A DNA stretch of 64,000 bases from Lotus japonicus (GCF_012489685.1 NC_080042.1:25372150-25436149), one strand, 5' to 3'. Counted from the stretch's first letter, positions 9,366 to 20,847 are shown. Numbers and translations are program-made. The notes: a model not told the origin generated them from the sequence alone.

Positions 9366-12300
9366 TTACACAGAGCACACGCACGTCACCGGACTTGTCG
9401 ACCACTCGAAAAGAGAGTAACAAAATCCCTTCATATTAGCTCTATTCCACTGCCAAGATCTCCATTTGACCAATTCCAAAGCAGAAGTCCAACAAACTGG
9501 TTCCCTTCTAAATATCAAACCATTCCTAATCCCCCAAATTGTCCAAACTGTGGCAAACCAAATAGACAAAATACCTAAATGCTGAAACTCATTCCACCCA
9601 AACTTAAACTGCAAAAAATGAGCTCGAATTGAATCAGGGAGCACCGTTTGAAACCCCAACCACTTGTAGCATTGATTCCACAACCCCCAGGAGCAAGCAC
9701 AAGACAGTAGAAGATGGTGGCCAGTTTCCATACCCCCCAAGCAAAACCTGCAAGCAGCTGCTTCTGCATTTAACAGAACCCTACGTCTCACCAAATTATC
9801 CATGCTTGGAATCCGATTATGGAGACACCTCCAAACAAAAGCTTGAACATTAGAAGGAGCAAAAGATTTCCACAGAAGCCCAAAAGCCAAATCTGAGCCA
9901 CCCAGCAAAGGAGCCTGCACAAAAGCATAAGCAGAGCTAACTGAATAATTCCCATCTGGACTTGGTCGCCAAATCCAACCATCCAAAGTGCCTTCTGAAA
10001 GAGGGACAGAATCAAGAACTTGTAAGAAAGACAAAAGCCAAGATTGCTCCCGCTCGCCTAACGGACGCCGCCATGACAGACACCAGTGCCATACACTCTG
10101 CTCCCACCTCCCACAGTCACGCACCATAGCTCGTTTTTGCTTAGACAAATTATAAAGCCTATAAAAAACATCCCTAAGTTGCCCTGATCCAGTCCAATCT
10201 TCAAGCCATAGTTGAGTACTATCACCCCCTCGCACTGATTTACTAACCCCTTCCTCAAACCAATTCAATAAGTCCGGGCAACAGGCATCCTTAACATCAC
10301 GCCACCAAGCAGATTCTTTTACATACAACTCATCCTTGTACTTAGCTTTTAAAACACGACACCAGAGAGAATTTTGCTCTGTCCTCCATCTCCACAACCA
10401 CTTACCAAGTAAAGCTCTGTTAAACAAAGTCAGGTCCTTCACACCCAAGCCACCCTCCTCCTTGGGGAGACAAATTTTCTCCCACTTTACCCAAGCAATG
10501 CGCTTATCTCCAGAACCCCCTCCCCACAGGAAATTGCGCATAATACTAACACACACCTTCACCACACCCTTTGGAATTTTGAAAAAAGATAAAAAAAACA
10601 GTGGTAAGGCAGAAAGCACACTTTTAATTAAACAAATGCGACCCCCAAAAGAAATCATCTTCTGCTTCCACTTTGATAATCTGCCCCTCAATTTCTTAAT
10701 TACTGGGTCCCAAGTCTTGACACAGTTAGCCCTTCCCCCAACTGGGATGCCCAAATACACAAAAGGAATAGCCATAACTTTGCAGTTCAAAAAAGAAGCA
10801 AATTGTTGAACAACACCAGGGGAAGTAGCAATAGAAGCCAATTTACTTTTATGAAAATTCACCTTGAGGCCAGAAACCAATTCAAAGCACCGGAGGACAC
10901 TTTTCAAAACCACCAAATTCTGAATAGAAGCCTCTCCCACAAAAACAGTATCATCAGCAAACTGTAGCAAAGAAACCACCAAATCACCCTCCTTGCCCAC
11001 TGCAATCCCCTTAAATTTCCCCAAACTCACAGCATTACTGAACAACCCCGTCAAACCTTCCGCCACAATCAAAAACAGAAAAGGAGCCAAAGGATCACCC
11101 TGCCTAAGACCCTTCTCCATTTGGAACTCCCCAGTTGGGCTCCCATTGACCAAAACTGAAATAGATGCAGAACCAAGACACCCCATAATCCAGGCAATCC
11201 ATTTAGCACAGAACCCCATTCGATTCATCATGTATTCCAAGAACCCCCAATCAACTGAATCATAAGCCTTTTCAAAGTCAACCTTGAAGATGATACTCGG
11301 TCGCCTCTTAACCTTAGCCTCATGCACAACTTCATTGATCACAACAACACTATCCAACATATTCCGGCCTCCAATGAATGCAAACTGACGATCATCAATC
11401 ACTTTCCCAATGACAGCTTTCAATCTAATTGCTAATAATTTGGAGATCACCTTATAAATACAACCAATTAAAGAGATAGGTCTAAAGTCATTAAGCACCT
11501 GAGGGGATGACACCTTGGGGATCAAAACAATAAAAGAAGCATTGCAACCTCTAGGCCAGGCACCCCTACGCCAAAACTCCTTCACCGCTCTAACCAAATC
11601 ACCTTTCATAACATCCCAAAACTTCTGAATGAATTTAAAATTGAACCCATCAGGCCCCGGACTCTTGTTTCCCCCACACTCCCACACAGCCGTTTTAATG
11701 TCAAGCTCATCAAAGGGAGCTACTAGAGCAAAATTATCACCAGCAGATAAAGACTTAAACTGAACGCCATCAAGTTTTGGTCGTAAGCAAGCCACTGACT
11801 TGAATTTATTCACAAAAAAATCATGAACTGCACCCTTCACCTTATCAGGCTCTTCTTCCCAACACCCATCCACCATTAAACCCACTACAGAATTCGCCCT
11901 CCTCTTCCAATTTATGGTAGCATGGAAGAAACCTGTATTCTGGTCTCCTTCAGAAATCCACTTTGACCTAGACTTCTGACAAAGTAAAGATTCATGACTC
12001 CTAAGGACAGCCCAAAACTCAGACAGTAACTGATTCCTCAAAGCCTCCTCCCCCTGAGACAACCCATCTTCCTCCTCCTTGACATCCAAGAAATTTAACT
12101 GCTGAACAATTTCCACCCTCTTGACTTTCAGATCCCCATAAACCTGCTTGTTCCAAGTCTTCAAGGCACCCTTAAGCCCTTTTAATTTTTCCTTAAGCAC
12201 ATAGGCGCCCCAACCATGTAAACGCATGTCAGCCCAAGACTTTGCCACCAGGGAAGGTAGCCTGTGATCCTCAAGCCAACAATTAAGCACTCGGAAGGGC

Positions 12301-13032
12301 TTTGGGCCCCAATCATGGAACGATTGCCGCAACAGCAAAGGGCAATGATCAGAGATATCCCGGTTTAGCACCAATTGGGAGCAATTAGGCCAAACGTTGC
12401 CCCAATCATTAGAAATTAGGAACCTATCAATCCTACTTCTGGCTTGATTATTCGGCCTCCTCCAAGTGAACCTTCTGCCTGCTAAAGGGATATCCATTAA
12501 CTCCATGTCAGCAATAAACACGTTAAAACTCATCCATCTCCCTCCTTTGTGATGGCAACACACCTGCAATCCCCTTCCTTTCATCCTCATACCGAACAAC
12601 ATTAAAATCACCTGCAAGACACCAAGCAGAAATCTGACAATTTGCACGCCACTCAACCAACGCAGACCAGAGAGCTCGCTTCCCCTCTAAGTCACAAGCA
12701 GAATAAATATTAACAATGACACAACGTTGTTGGTTAGACTTCCAAACACCAACAAGACCAAGAAACCCAGGCCCTTCCACACAGCTTTCTAATGCAAACA
12801 CTTGAGAATTCCAAACACACAGTAACCCACCGGCTCTATTCACTGACGGAACTGCCTTCCAGTCGAACTCGGAATCACCCCACAACATACCACAAAGTCT
12901 ACTATCAACATTCTGGACCTTGGTTTCCTGTACACATAGCACCTCAACCTGATTCTGGCAAACCACCTCACGAATAACTCTCCTCTTCTCCCCCACCCCC
13001 AAACCTCTCACATTAAAGGAGAGCAGCTTCAT
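9366..13032 (-). pseudogene. LINE ORF2: endonuclease / reverse transcriptase, one frameshift
   Basis: ORF2 encodes the enzyme that nicks target DNA and copies the LINE RNA into it. It starts with ATG at 13030-13032 (MKLLSFNVRGLG, typical for plant L1 ORF2). The apurinic endonuclease domain follows, showing VQETK, GDFN and, after the break, SDHCPL. The reverse transcriptase shows KVDFEKAYDS (motif A), GLRQGDPLAP (motif B) and FADD (motif C, catalytic). The C-terminal zf-RVT-like region has C-x2-C, H and C. No RNase H domain follows it. One extra T in a T4 run (plus-strand A at 12525-12528) shifts the frame inside the endonuclease, between MDEF and NVFIAD; downstream the frame is open for over 1000 codons. 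The same extra base is in the 252-4129 copy. Apart from this frameshift all catalytic motifs look intact. Confidence 0.92.
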
Positions 13033-14978
13033 TGATCCACTTCATTGCCCCTGCCACTAGAGCAGCCTGGACGACTGCCGTTATCGATCCCATCCCGTCG
13101 CTCCATATCAGCCAACCTGCTTACCACCTCATGCTCATCACCATCAAAAGAAACACCAAACTCCTTACCCAAATTCCAAATACTCCTAGCATCAGACAAT
13201 TCATCACGTAACCAATTCAACGGAGGCGGGCCTGAGAAAGCATCCCCCAAAGAATAACACAGAGCTCGAAACTGCCTCCGTTTTGCCGCAGCAGAACACG
13301 CCACCGTGCCTACAAGCGGTACAGACACCGCTTGACCCACCTGGTTTCCGGCCGCCACCTCTTGAACGCCGGCCGCCGGCGCCACCACGCCAGAAGTGGC
13401 AACCGCCGCTTGTGAATGCATCGCCACCGCCGGCGATGGAGTAGGAAGCGAAGACGCTGTTGAACGTGCACCAGGAGACGGGTTTTCAAGTGACCCGTTT
13501 GTGCACAAACCCGCCCCACCCAAGTCAACATCCACGGGCCCACCTTCAATAGATTCAAGTTCCAATTCTGCCCCTGTTGACCCAACCAACTCACCATTAA
13601 TTAAATTTGAATTCCCCACCCTATCAGATGCAACAGAAACGGCCTCAACATGATTACTAGGCACAACAGAATTGATTTCAAAATCATTGCGGGACCCACG
13701 TTGATTAACACTTTCACCTTCTGTGATTTTCAACGTTTTCAATGCTTGCAACGCTTCTTCCGTATCCTGCGCCGGCCAGTTCGCCCCCATGACTATGGTA
13801 TCAGTTACTTCGCCGGCGACAACCTCCTTGCCACCGGCAGCCTTCGACCTTGCCGGTGAAAATCCACCATCACTACACGACCAATCCTCCGAGCCTTCTT
13901 CTCCTTCTTCATCCTCATGTAAACGCTCCATGCAACGACACGATACCGAGTTGGCCGTGCCTACTTCCTCCACCATCCCCACACGGTAGTCCACACCCTC
14001 AACACGAATCAAACGGGAATGGGACACCAACGGCAGCGATTTTGTTCGAACCTGAATCCGACAATACTCCAGTATAGAGCAGTCTACTGTCTGTGCATCA
14101 ATGGAGACCATCTCACCAATAGGACGAACCAATTCTTCCAAGCACAGCCTAGTCCACATATGAATGGGGAACCCTGTGCACCGTATCCAAGTAACACGTG
14201 AAGCATGAGCAACCGCCGGAGACCATGCATGAATCGTACTGAACACCGCATCCTGGCCCTCCCCCATCTCCTTTATCGCCTCATGCAAAGCAAAGCCTTC
14301 TGGACCAGTTAACAGGACCCGATCATCACCCAGATATCTAACCTGGATGTAGGTGAGACCCTTCATCAGCGCAGCAGACTGAAGCGATGGCACCAAACCA
14401 AGATCCTTTACCACCCCCACAAGACTCCTCGCCAACCATGGCTCAGGTTGTGGAGCAACTGGGCCCTTCCACTCCTCCAAGACTACTGCTTGAGGCGGTT
14501 CACCACCACAGATTACACCGGAGTCACAAACCCCTGATTGCACAACCTGCGCAAAAGACCACTTAGGAGCAGAACCAGCAGGCACCTGCGTCCCAAGAAC
14601 AGTCCCTCCCTTCATACTTTTGTGTGGTGCAGTTATTGTTCTTGGGCGTTTGTCAAATCTTGGAAAGTTAACATTCATCTTCATGTTTCCAATCAAGATT
14701 GTGTCTAGTTCTTTCTCGAGCCTCGCCGGATTTTTAACCCCGATGAACCGCACGAAGCCAAACCGCTTCCCACTCCTATCCCTTTTAGGAGCAATGAAAA
14801 CCTCCCACACTCTATCATACCGTTGGAAAACCGGCCAAAGCTCCTTCTCAGAGAAGTTCTCAGGGAAATTTGAGAAGAAGAAGTGCGTTAACTCCCCCCC
14901 ATTCGGGGAATGGGACCTTCCCCAATTCCGTGCAGACCATCTCTCACCTTGGCTGTGCGGCACCCTCGAACTCCGATG
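13029..14978 (-). pseudogene. LINE ORF1: RRM-type RNA-binding gag-like protein, start lost
   Basis: ORF1 proteins of plant L1 elements bind the LINE RNA. The frame is open for ~649 codons from the 5' edge of the element to TGA at 13029-13031. Near the N-terminus is an RNA-recognition motif with FFFSNFPE (RNP2-like) and GKRFGFVRF (RNP1). A DUF4283-like middle region follows, then a low-complexity tail rich in Ser, Gly and Val. There is no in-frame ATG before about residue 97, so the native start was removed by 5' truncation. The frame continues upstream through the target duplication into the 5S spacer and gene, giving a fused open frame up to 15095 with no ATG. The TGA overlaps the ORF2 start as ATGA, suggesting that ORF2 is translated by reinitiation. 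Confidence 0.85.
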
Positions 14979-14985
14979 AACTTTG
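14979..14985. repeat. LINE target-site duplication, 5' side
   Basis: AACTTTG matches 9124-9130. The spacer resumes directly with TAGTTCACTTCG. Confidence 0.85.
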
Positions 14986-15062
14986 TAGTTCACTTCGTAT
15001 TCATCCGAGGCTTCTAAGAAATTAAAAAAAAAAAATAAGGAATTGCGAAAAAACGGCAAAAG

Positions 15063-15181
15063 GGGATGCAACACGAGGACTTCCCAGGAGGTCACCCATC
15101 CTAGTACTACTCTCGCCCAAGCACACTTAACTGCGGAGTTCTGATGGGATCCGGTGCATTAGTGCTGGTATGATCGCATCC
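15063..15181 (-). rRNA. 5S rRNA gene, consensus type
   Basis: Full length; first unit upstream of the LINE. Confidence 0.97.
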
Positions 15182-15376
15182 GTAAAGTTATGCGGGTTAA
15201 AACATAATATGCGTTAAACTAAGAAATTAAAAAAAAAAATAAGGAATTGCGAAAAAACGGCAAACAAGCGTGCAATTACTTTATTTTTGTCTTCTACTTT
15301 GTAGTTCACTTCGTATTCATCCGAGGCTTCTAAGAAATTAAAAAAAAAATAAGGAATTGCGAAAAAACGGCAAAAG

Positions 15377-15495
15377 GGGATGTAACACGAGGACTTCCCA
15401 AGAGGTCACCCATCCTAGTACTACTCTAGCCCAAGCACACTTAACTGCGGAGTTCTGATGGGATCCGGTGCATTAGTGCTGGTATGATCGCATCC
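15377..15495 (-). rRNA. 5S rRNA gene, class c/b mosaic, altered start region
   Basis: Full length, with GATGTAACACG, CCCAAGAGG and CTAGCCC. Upstream reads CATCCATAAAGTTTTGC, so the -1 base is T instead of C. Confidence 0.93.
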
Positions 15496-15689
15496 ATAAA
15501 GTTTTGCGGGTTAAAACATAATATGCGTTAAACTAAGAAATTAAAAAAAAATAAGGAATTGCGAAAAAACGGCAAACAAGCGTGCAATTACTTTATTTTT
15601 GTCTTCAACTTTGTAGTTCACTTCGTATTCATCCGAGGCTTCTAAGAAATTAAAAAAAAAAATAAGGAATTGCGAAAAAACGGCAAAAG

Positions 15690-15808
15690 GGGATGCAACA
15701 CGAGGACTTCCCAGGAGGTCACCCATCCTAGTACTACTCTCGCCCAAGCAAACTTAACTGCGGAGTTCTGATGGGATCCGGTGCATTAGTGCTGGTATGA
15801 TCGCATCC
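15690..15808 (-). rRNA. 5S rRNA gene, class a
   Basis: Full length, CAAACTT variant. Confidence 0.96.
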
Positions 15809-16005
15809 GTAAAGTTATGCGGGTTAAAACATAATATGCGTTAAACTAAGAAATTAAAAAAATAAAATAAGGAATTGCGAAAAAACGGCAAACAAGCGTG
15901 CAATTACTTTATTTTTGTCTTCAACTTTGTAGTTCACTTCGTATTCATCCGAGGCTTCTAAGGAATTAAAAAAAAAAATAAGGAATTGCGAAAAAACGGC
16001 AAAAG

Positions 16006-16124
16006 GGGATGCAACACGAGGACTTCCAAGGAGGTCACCCATCCTAGTACTACTCTCGCCCAAGCAAACTTAACTGCGGAGTTCTGATGGGATCCGGTGC
16101 ATTAGTGCTGGTATGATCGCATCC
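16006..16124 (-). rRNA. 5S rRNA gene, class d variant
   Basis: Full length, with CTTCCAAGG and CAAACTT. Confidence 0.96.
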
Positions 16125-16321
16125 GTAAAGTTATGCGGGTTAAAACATAATATGCGTTAAACTATGAAATTAAAAAAATAAAATAAGGAATTGCGAAAAA
16201 ACGGCAAACAAGCGTGCAATTACTTTATTTTTGTCTTCAACTTTGTAGTTCACTTCGTATTCATCCGAGGCTTCTAAGGAATTAAAAAAAAAAATAAGGA
16301 ATTGTGAAAAAACGGCAAAAG

Positions 16322-16440
16322 GGGATGCAACACGAGGACTTCCAAGGAGGTCACCCATCCTAGTACTACTCTCGCCCAAGCACACTTAACTGCGTAGTTC
16401 TGATGGGATCCGGTGCATTAGTGCTGGTATGATCGCATCC
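16322..16440 (-). rRNA. 5S rRNA gene, class d variant, altered -1
   Basis: Full length, with CTTCCAAGG and CTGCGTAG. The -1 base is T (CATCCATAAAG). Confidence 0.94.
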
Positions 16441-16634
16441 ATAAAGTTATGCGGGTTAAAACATAATATGCGTTAAACTAAGAAATTAAAAAAAAAATAA
16501 GGAATTGCGAAAAAACGGCAAACAAGCGTGCAATTACTTTATTTTTGTCTTCAACTTTGAAGTTCACTTCGTATTCATCCGAGGCTTCTAAGAAATTAAA
16601 AAAAAAATAAGGAATTGCGAAAAAACGGCAAAAG

Positions 16635-16753
16635 GGGATGCAACACGAGGACTTCCCAGGAGGTCACCCATCCTAGTACTACTCTCGCCCAAGCACACTT
16701 AACTGCGGAGTTCTGATGGGATCCGGTGCATTAGTGCTGGTATGATCGCATCC
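16635..16753 (-). rRNA. 5S rRNA gene, consensus type
   Basis: Full length. Last long unit before the inserted diverged block. Confidence 0.97.
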
Positions 16754-16991
16754 GTAAAGTTATGCGGGTTAAAACATAATATGCGTTAAACTAAGAAATT
16801 AAAAAAAAAAATAAGGAATTGCGAAAAAACGGCAAACAAGCGTGCAATTACTTTATTTTTGTCTTCAACTTTGTAGTTCACTTCGTATTCATCCGAGGCT
16901 TCTAAGGAATTAAAGTTATGCAGGTTAAAACACAATATGCGTTAAATTAAGAAATTAAAAAAAATAAGGAATTGCCAAAAAACGGCAAAAG

Positions 16992-17110
16992 GGGATGCAA
17001 CACGAGGACTTCCAAGGAGGTCACCCATCATAGTACTACTCTCGCCTAAGCACACTTAACTGCGAAGTTCTGATAGGATCCGGTGCACAAGTACTAGTAT
17101 GATCGCTTCC
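16992..17110 (-). rRNA. Diverged 5S copy, class P
   Basis: Full length but with CATCATAG, CGCCTAAGC, GATAGGATCC, ACAAGTACTAG and a 5' end in GCTTCC. Several changes are G-to-A or C-to-T. Counterpart of 26140-26258; probably not functional. Confidence 0.85.
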
Positions 17111-17191
17111 GTAAAGTTATGCGGGATAAAACATAATATGCGTTAAATTAAGAAATTAAAAAAATAAGGAATTGCGAAAAAACAGGAAAAG

Positions 17192-17310
17192 GGGATGCAA
17201 CACGAGGACTTCCCTGGAGGTCACCCATCATAGTACTATTCTCGCCTAAGCACACTTAACTGCGGAGTTCTGATAGAATCCGGTGCATAAGTACTAGTAT
17301 GATCGCTTCC
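17192..17310 (-). rRNA. Diverged 5S copy, class P
   Basis: Class P changes plus CTTCCCTGG and ACTATTCTC. Counterpart of 26340-26458. Confidence 0.85.
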
Positions 17311-17395
17311 GGAAAGTTATGCGGGATAAAACATAATATGCGTTAAACTAAGAAATTAAAAAAAATAATAATTAATTGCGAAAAAAAGGCAAAAG

Positions 17396-17514
17396 GGGAT
17401 GCAACACGAAGACTTCCCAGGAGGTCACCCATCCTAGTACTACTCTCGCCCAAGCACACTTAACTGCGGAGTTCTGATGGGATCCGGTGCATTAGTGCTG
17501 GTATGATCGCATCC
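17396..17514 (-). rRNA. Hybrid 5S gene: diverged 3' part, consensus 5' part
   Basis: The plus-strand left part (GAAGACTTCCC) matches the diverged class Q copy at 26544. From 17463 on it switches to the consensus (AACTGCGGAG rather than CACTGCAGAG). The switch marks the end of the copied block. Confidence 0.9.
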
Positions 17515-17709
17515 GTAAAGTTATGCGGGTTAAAACATAATATGCGTTAAACTAAGAAATTAAAAAAAAAAATAAGGAATTGCGAAAAAACGGCAAACAA
17601 GCGTGCAATTACTTTATTTTTGTCTTCTACTTTGTAGTTCACTTCGTATTCATCCGAGGCTTCTAAGAAATTAAAAAAAAAATAAGGAATTGCGAAAAAA
17701 CGGCAAAAG

Positions 17710-17828
17710 GGGATGTAACACGAGGACTTCCCAAGAGGTCACCCATCCTAGTACTACTCTAGCCCAAGCACACTTAACTACGGAGTTCTGATGGGATCCG
17801 GTGCATTAGTGCTGGTATGATCGCATCC
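17710..17828 (-). rRNA. 5S rRNA gene, as at 15377
   Basis: Full length, with TGTAACACG, CCCAAGAGG and CTAGCCC, plus a private AACTACGGAG change. The -1 base is T. Confidence 0.93.
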
Positions 17829-18021
17829 ATAAAGTTTTGCGGGTTAAAACATAATATGCGTTAAACTAAGAAATTAAAAAAAAATAAGGAATTGCGAAAA
17901 AACGGCAAACAAGCGTGCAATTACTTTATTTTTGTCTTCAACTTTGTAGTTCACTTCGTATTCATCCGAGGCTTCTAAGAAATTAAAAAAAAAATAAGGA
18001 ATTGCGAAAAAACGGCAAAAG

Positions 18022-18140
18022 GGGATGCAACACGAGGACTTCCCAGGAGGTCACCCATCCTAGTACTACTCTCGCCCAAGCAAACTTAACTGCGGAGTTC
18101 TGATGGGATCCGGTGCATTAGTGCTGGTATGATCGCATCC
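18022..18140 (-). rRNA. 5S rRNA gene, class a
   Basis: Full length, CAAACTT variant. Confidence 0.96.
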
Positions 18141-18337
18141 GTAAAGTTATGCGGGTTAAAACATAATATGCGTTAAACTAAGAAATTAAAAAAATAAAAT
18201 AAGGAATTGCGAAAAAACGGCAAACAAGCGTGCAATTACTTTATTTTTGTCTTCAACTTTGTAGTTCACTTCGTATTCATCCGAGGCTTCTAAGGAATTA
18301 AAAAAAAAAATAAGGAATTGCGAAAAAACGGCAAAAG

Positions 18338-18456
18338 GGGATGCAACACGAGGACTTCCAAGGAGGTCACCCATCCTAGTACTACTCTCGCCCAAGCAAA
18401 CTTAACTGCGGAGTTCTGATGGGATCCGGTGCATTAGTGCTGGCATGATCGCATCC
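18338..18456 (-). rRNA. 5S rRNA gene, class d variant
   Basis: Full length, with CTTCCAAGG, CAAACTT and a private CTGGCATGATC change. Confidence 0.95.
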
Positions 18457-18652
18457 GTAAAGTTATGCGGGTTAAAACATAATATGCGTTAAACTAAGAA
18501 ATTAAAAAAATAAAATAAGGAATTGCGAAAAAACGGCAAACAAGCGTGCAATTACTTTATTTTTGTCTTCAACTTTGTAGTTCACTTCGTATTCATCCGA
18601 GGCTTCTAAGGAATTAAAAAAAAAATAAGGAATTGCGAAAAAACGGCAAAAG

Positions 18653-18771
18653 GGGATGCAACACGAGGACTTCCAAGGAGGTCACCCATCCTAGTACTAC
18701 TCTCGCCCAAGCACACTTAACTGCGGAGTTCTGATGGGATCCGGTGCATTAGTGCTGGTATGATCGCATCC
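18653..18771 (-). rRNA. 5S rRNA gene, class d
   Basis: Full length, with CTTCCAAGG. Confidence 0.96.
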
Positions 18772-18966
18772 GTAAAGTTATGCGGGTTAAAACATAATAT
18801 GCGTTAAACTAAGAAATTAAAAAAAAAAATAAGGAATTGCGAAAAAACGGCAAACAAGCGTGCAATTACTTTATTTTTGTCTTCTACTTTGTAGTTCACT
18901 TCGTATTCATCCGAGGCTTCTAAGAAATTAAAAAAAAAATAAGGAATTGCGAAAAAACGGCAAAAG

Positions 18967-19085
18967 GGGATGTAACACGAGGACTTCCCAAGAGGTCACC
19001 CATCCTAGTACTACTCTAGCCCAAGCACACTTAACTGCGGAGTTCTGATGGGATCCGGTGCATTAGTGCTGGTATGATCGCATCC
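18967..19085 (-). rRNA. 5S rRNA gene, as at 15377
   Basis: Full length, with TGTAACACG, CCCAAGAGG and CTAGCCC. The -1 base is T and upstream reads GTTTTGCGGG. Confidence 0.93.
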
Positions 19086-19279
19086 ATAAAGTTTTGCGGG
19101 TTAAAACATAATATGCGTTAAACTAAGAAATTAAAAAAAAATAAGGAATTGCGAAAAAACGGCAAACAAGCGTGCAATTACTTTATTTTTGTCTTCAACT
19201 TTGTAGTTCACTTCGTATTCATCCGAGGCTTCTAAGAAATTAAAAAAAAAAATAAGGAATTGCGAAAAAACGGCAAAAG

Positions 19280-19398
19280 GGGATGCAACACGAGGACTTC
19301 CCAGGAGGTCACCCATCCTAGTACTACTCTCGCCCAAGCAAACTTAACTGCGGAGTTCTGATGGGATCCGGTGCATTAGTGCTGGTATGATCGCATCC
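19280..19398 (-). rRNA. 5S rRNA gene, class a
   Basis: Full length, CAAACTT variant. Confidence 0.96.
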
Positions 19399-19596
19399 GT
19401 AAAGTTATGCGGGTTAAAACATAATATGCGTTAAACTAAGAAATTAAAAAAATAAAATAAGGAATTGCGAAAAAACGGCAAACAAGCGTGCAATTACTTT
19501 ATTTTTGTCTTCAACTTTGTAGTTCACTTCGTATTCATCCGAGGCTTCTAAGGAATTAAAAAAAAAAAATAAGGAATTGCGAAAAAACGGCAAAAG

Positions 19597-19715
19597 GGGA
19601 TGCAACACGAGGACTTCCAAGGAGGTCACCCATCCTAGTACTACTCTCGCCCAAGCACACTTAACTGCGTAGTTCTGATGGGATCCGGTGCATTAGTGCT
19701 GGTATGATCGCATCC
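19597..19715 (-). rRNA. 5S rRNA gene, class d variant
   Basis: Full length, with CTTCCAAGG and CTGCGTAG. Confidence 0.95.
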
Positions 19716-19909
19716 GTAAAGTTATGCGGGTTAAAACATAATATGCGTTAAACTAAGAAATTAAAAAAAAAATAAGGAATTGCGAAAAAACGGCAAACAA
19801 GCGTGCAATTACTTTATTTTTGTCTTCAACTTTGAAGTTCACTTCGTATTCATCCGAGGCTTCTAAGAAATTAAAAAAAAAATAAGGAATTGCGAAAAAA
19901 CGGCAAAAG

Positions 19910-20028
19910 GGGATGCAACACGAGGACTTCCCAGGAGGTCACCCATCCTAGTACTACTCTCGCCCAAGCACACTTAACTGCGGAGTTCTGATGGGATCCG
20001 GTGCATTAGTGCTGGTATGATCGCATCC
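19910..20028 (-). rRNA. 5S rRNA gene, consensus type
   Basis: Full length with no class variants. Confidence 0.97.
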
Positions 20029-20222
20029 GTAAAGTTATGCGGGTTAAAACATAATATGCGTTAAACTAAGAAATTAAAAAAAAAAATAAGGAATTGCGAA
20101 AAAACGGCAAACAAGCGTGCAATTACTTTATTTTTGTCTTCAACTTTGTAGTTCACTTCGTATTCATCCGAGGCTTCAAAGGTATTAAAAAAAAATAAGG
20201 AATTGCGAAAAAACGGCAAAAG

Positions 20223-20341
20223 GGGATGCAACACGAGGACTTCCAAGGAGGTCACCCATCCTAGTACTACTCTCGCCCAAGCACACTTGACTGCGGAGTT
20301 CTGATGGGATCCGGTGCATTAGTGCTGGTATGATCGCATCC
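20223..20341 (-). rRNA. 5S rRNA gene, dimer member 1
   Basis: Full length, with CTTCCAAGG and CTTGACTGCGG. Repeated at 20848. Confidence 0.95.
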
Positions 20342-20534
20342 GTAAAGTTATGCGGGTTAAAACATAATATGCGTTAAACTAAGAAATTAAAAAAAAATAA
20401 GGAATTGCGAAAAAACGGCAAACAAGCGTGCAATTACTTTATTTTTGTCTTCAACTTTGTAGTTCACTTCGTATTCATCCGAGGCTTCTAAGAAATTAAA
20501 AAAAAAATAAGGAATTGCGAAAAAACGGCAAAAG

Positions 20535-20653
20535 GGGATGCAACACGAGAACTTCCCAGGAGGTCACCCATCCTAGTACTACTCTCGCCCAAGCACACTT
20601 AACTGCGGAGTTCTGATGGGATCCGGTGCATTAGTGCTGGTATGATCGCATCC
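20535..20653 (-). rRNA. 5S rRNA gene, dimer member 2
   Basis: Full length, with GAGAACTTCCC. Repeated at 21159. Confidence 0.96.
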
Positions 20654-20847
20654 GTAAAGTTATGCGGGTTAAAACATAATATGCGTTAAACTAAGAAATT
20701 AAAAAAAAAAATAAGGAATTGCGAAAAAACGGCAAACAAGCGTGCAATTACTTTATTTTTGTCTTCAACTTTGTAGTTCACTTCGTATTCATCCGAGGCT
20801 TCAAAGGTATTAAAAAAAAATAAGGAATTGCGAAAAAACGGCAAAAG

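Larger units (their letters stand above)
9131..14978 (-). mobile_element. L1-type LINE in a 5S spacer, nearly full coding length
   Basis: This 5848-bp element is in the same orientation as the 5S genes. The 3' end is a short A8 tail (9131-9138), and 7-bp target duplications flank it. It carries ORF1 with an RNA-recognition motif, then ORF2 with endonuclease, reverse transcriptase and a C-terminal zinc-finger-like region. The 5' end stops before any ORF1 start codon, so it is 5' truncated by at least the leader and the first codons. It entered the 70-bp segment found only in the long 5S units, so it postdates the origin of that unit type. Confidence 0.93.
16910..17462 (-). repeat. Diverged short-unit 5S block inside the homogeneous array
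   Basis: This 553-bp block matches 26058-26610 base for base as far as I can read, including private features (GCCAAAAAACGGC, AACAGGAAAAGG, ACTATTCTCGCC). It starts in the spacer at TTAAAGTTATGCAGG and ends inside the gene at 17396-17514, after GCACACTT. Its neighbours are homogeneous long units. Confidence 0.9.

Noticed and set aside
15063..15095. Translation start of LINE ORF1 inside the 5S gene
   Set aside because: The open frame reaches 15095, but the first codon is GTG in 5S sequence; it is chance openness, not a native start.
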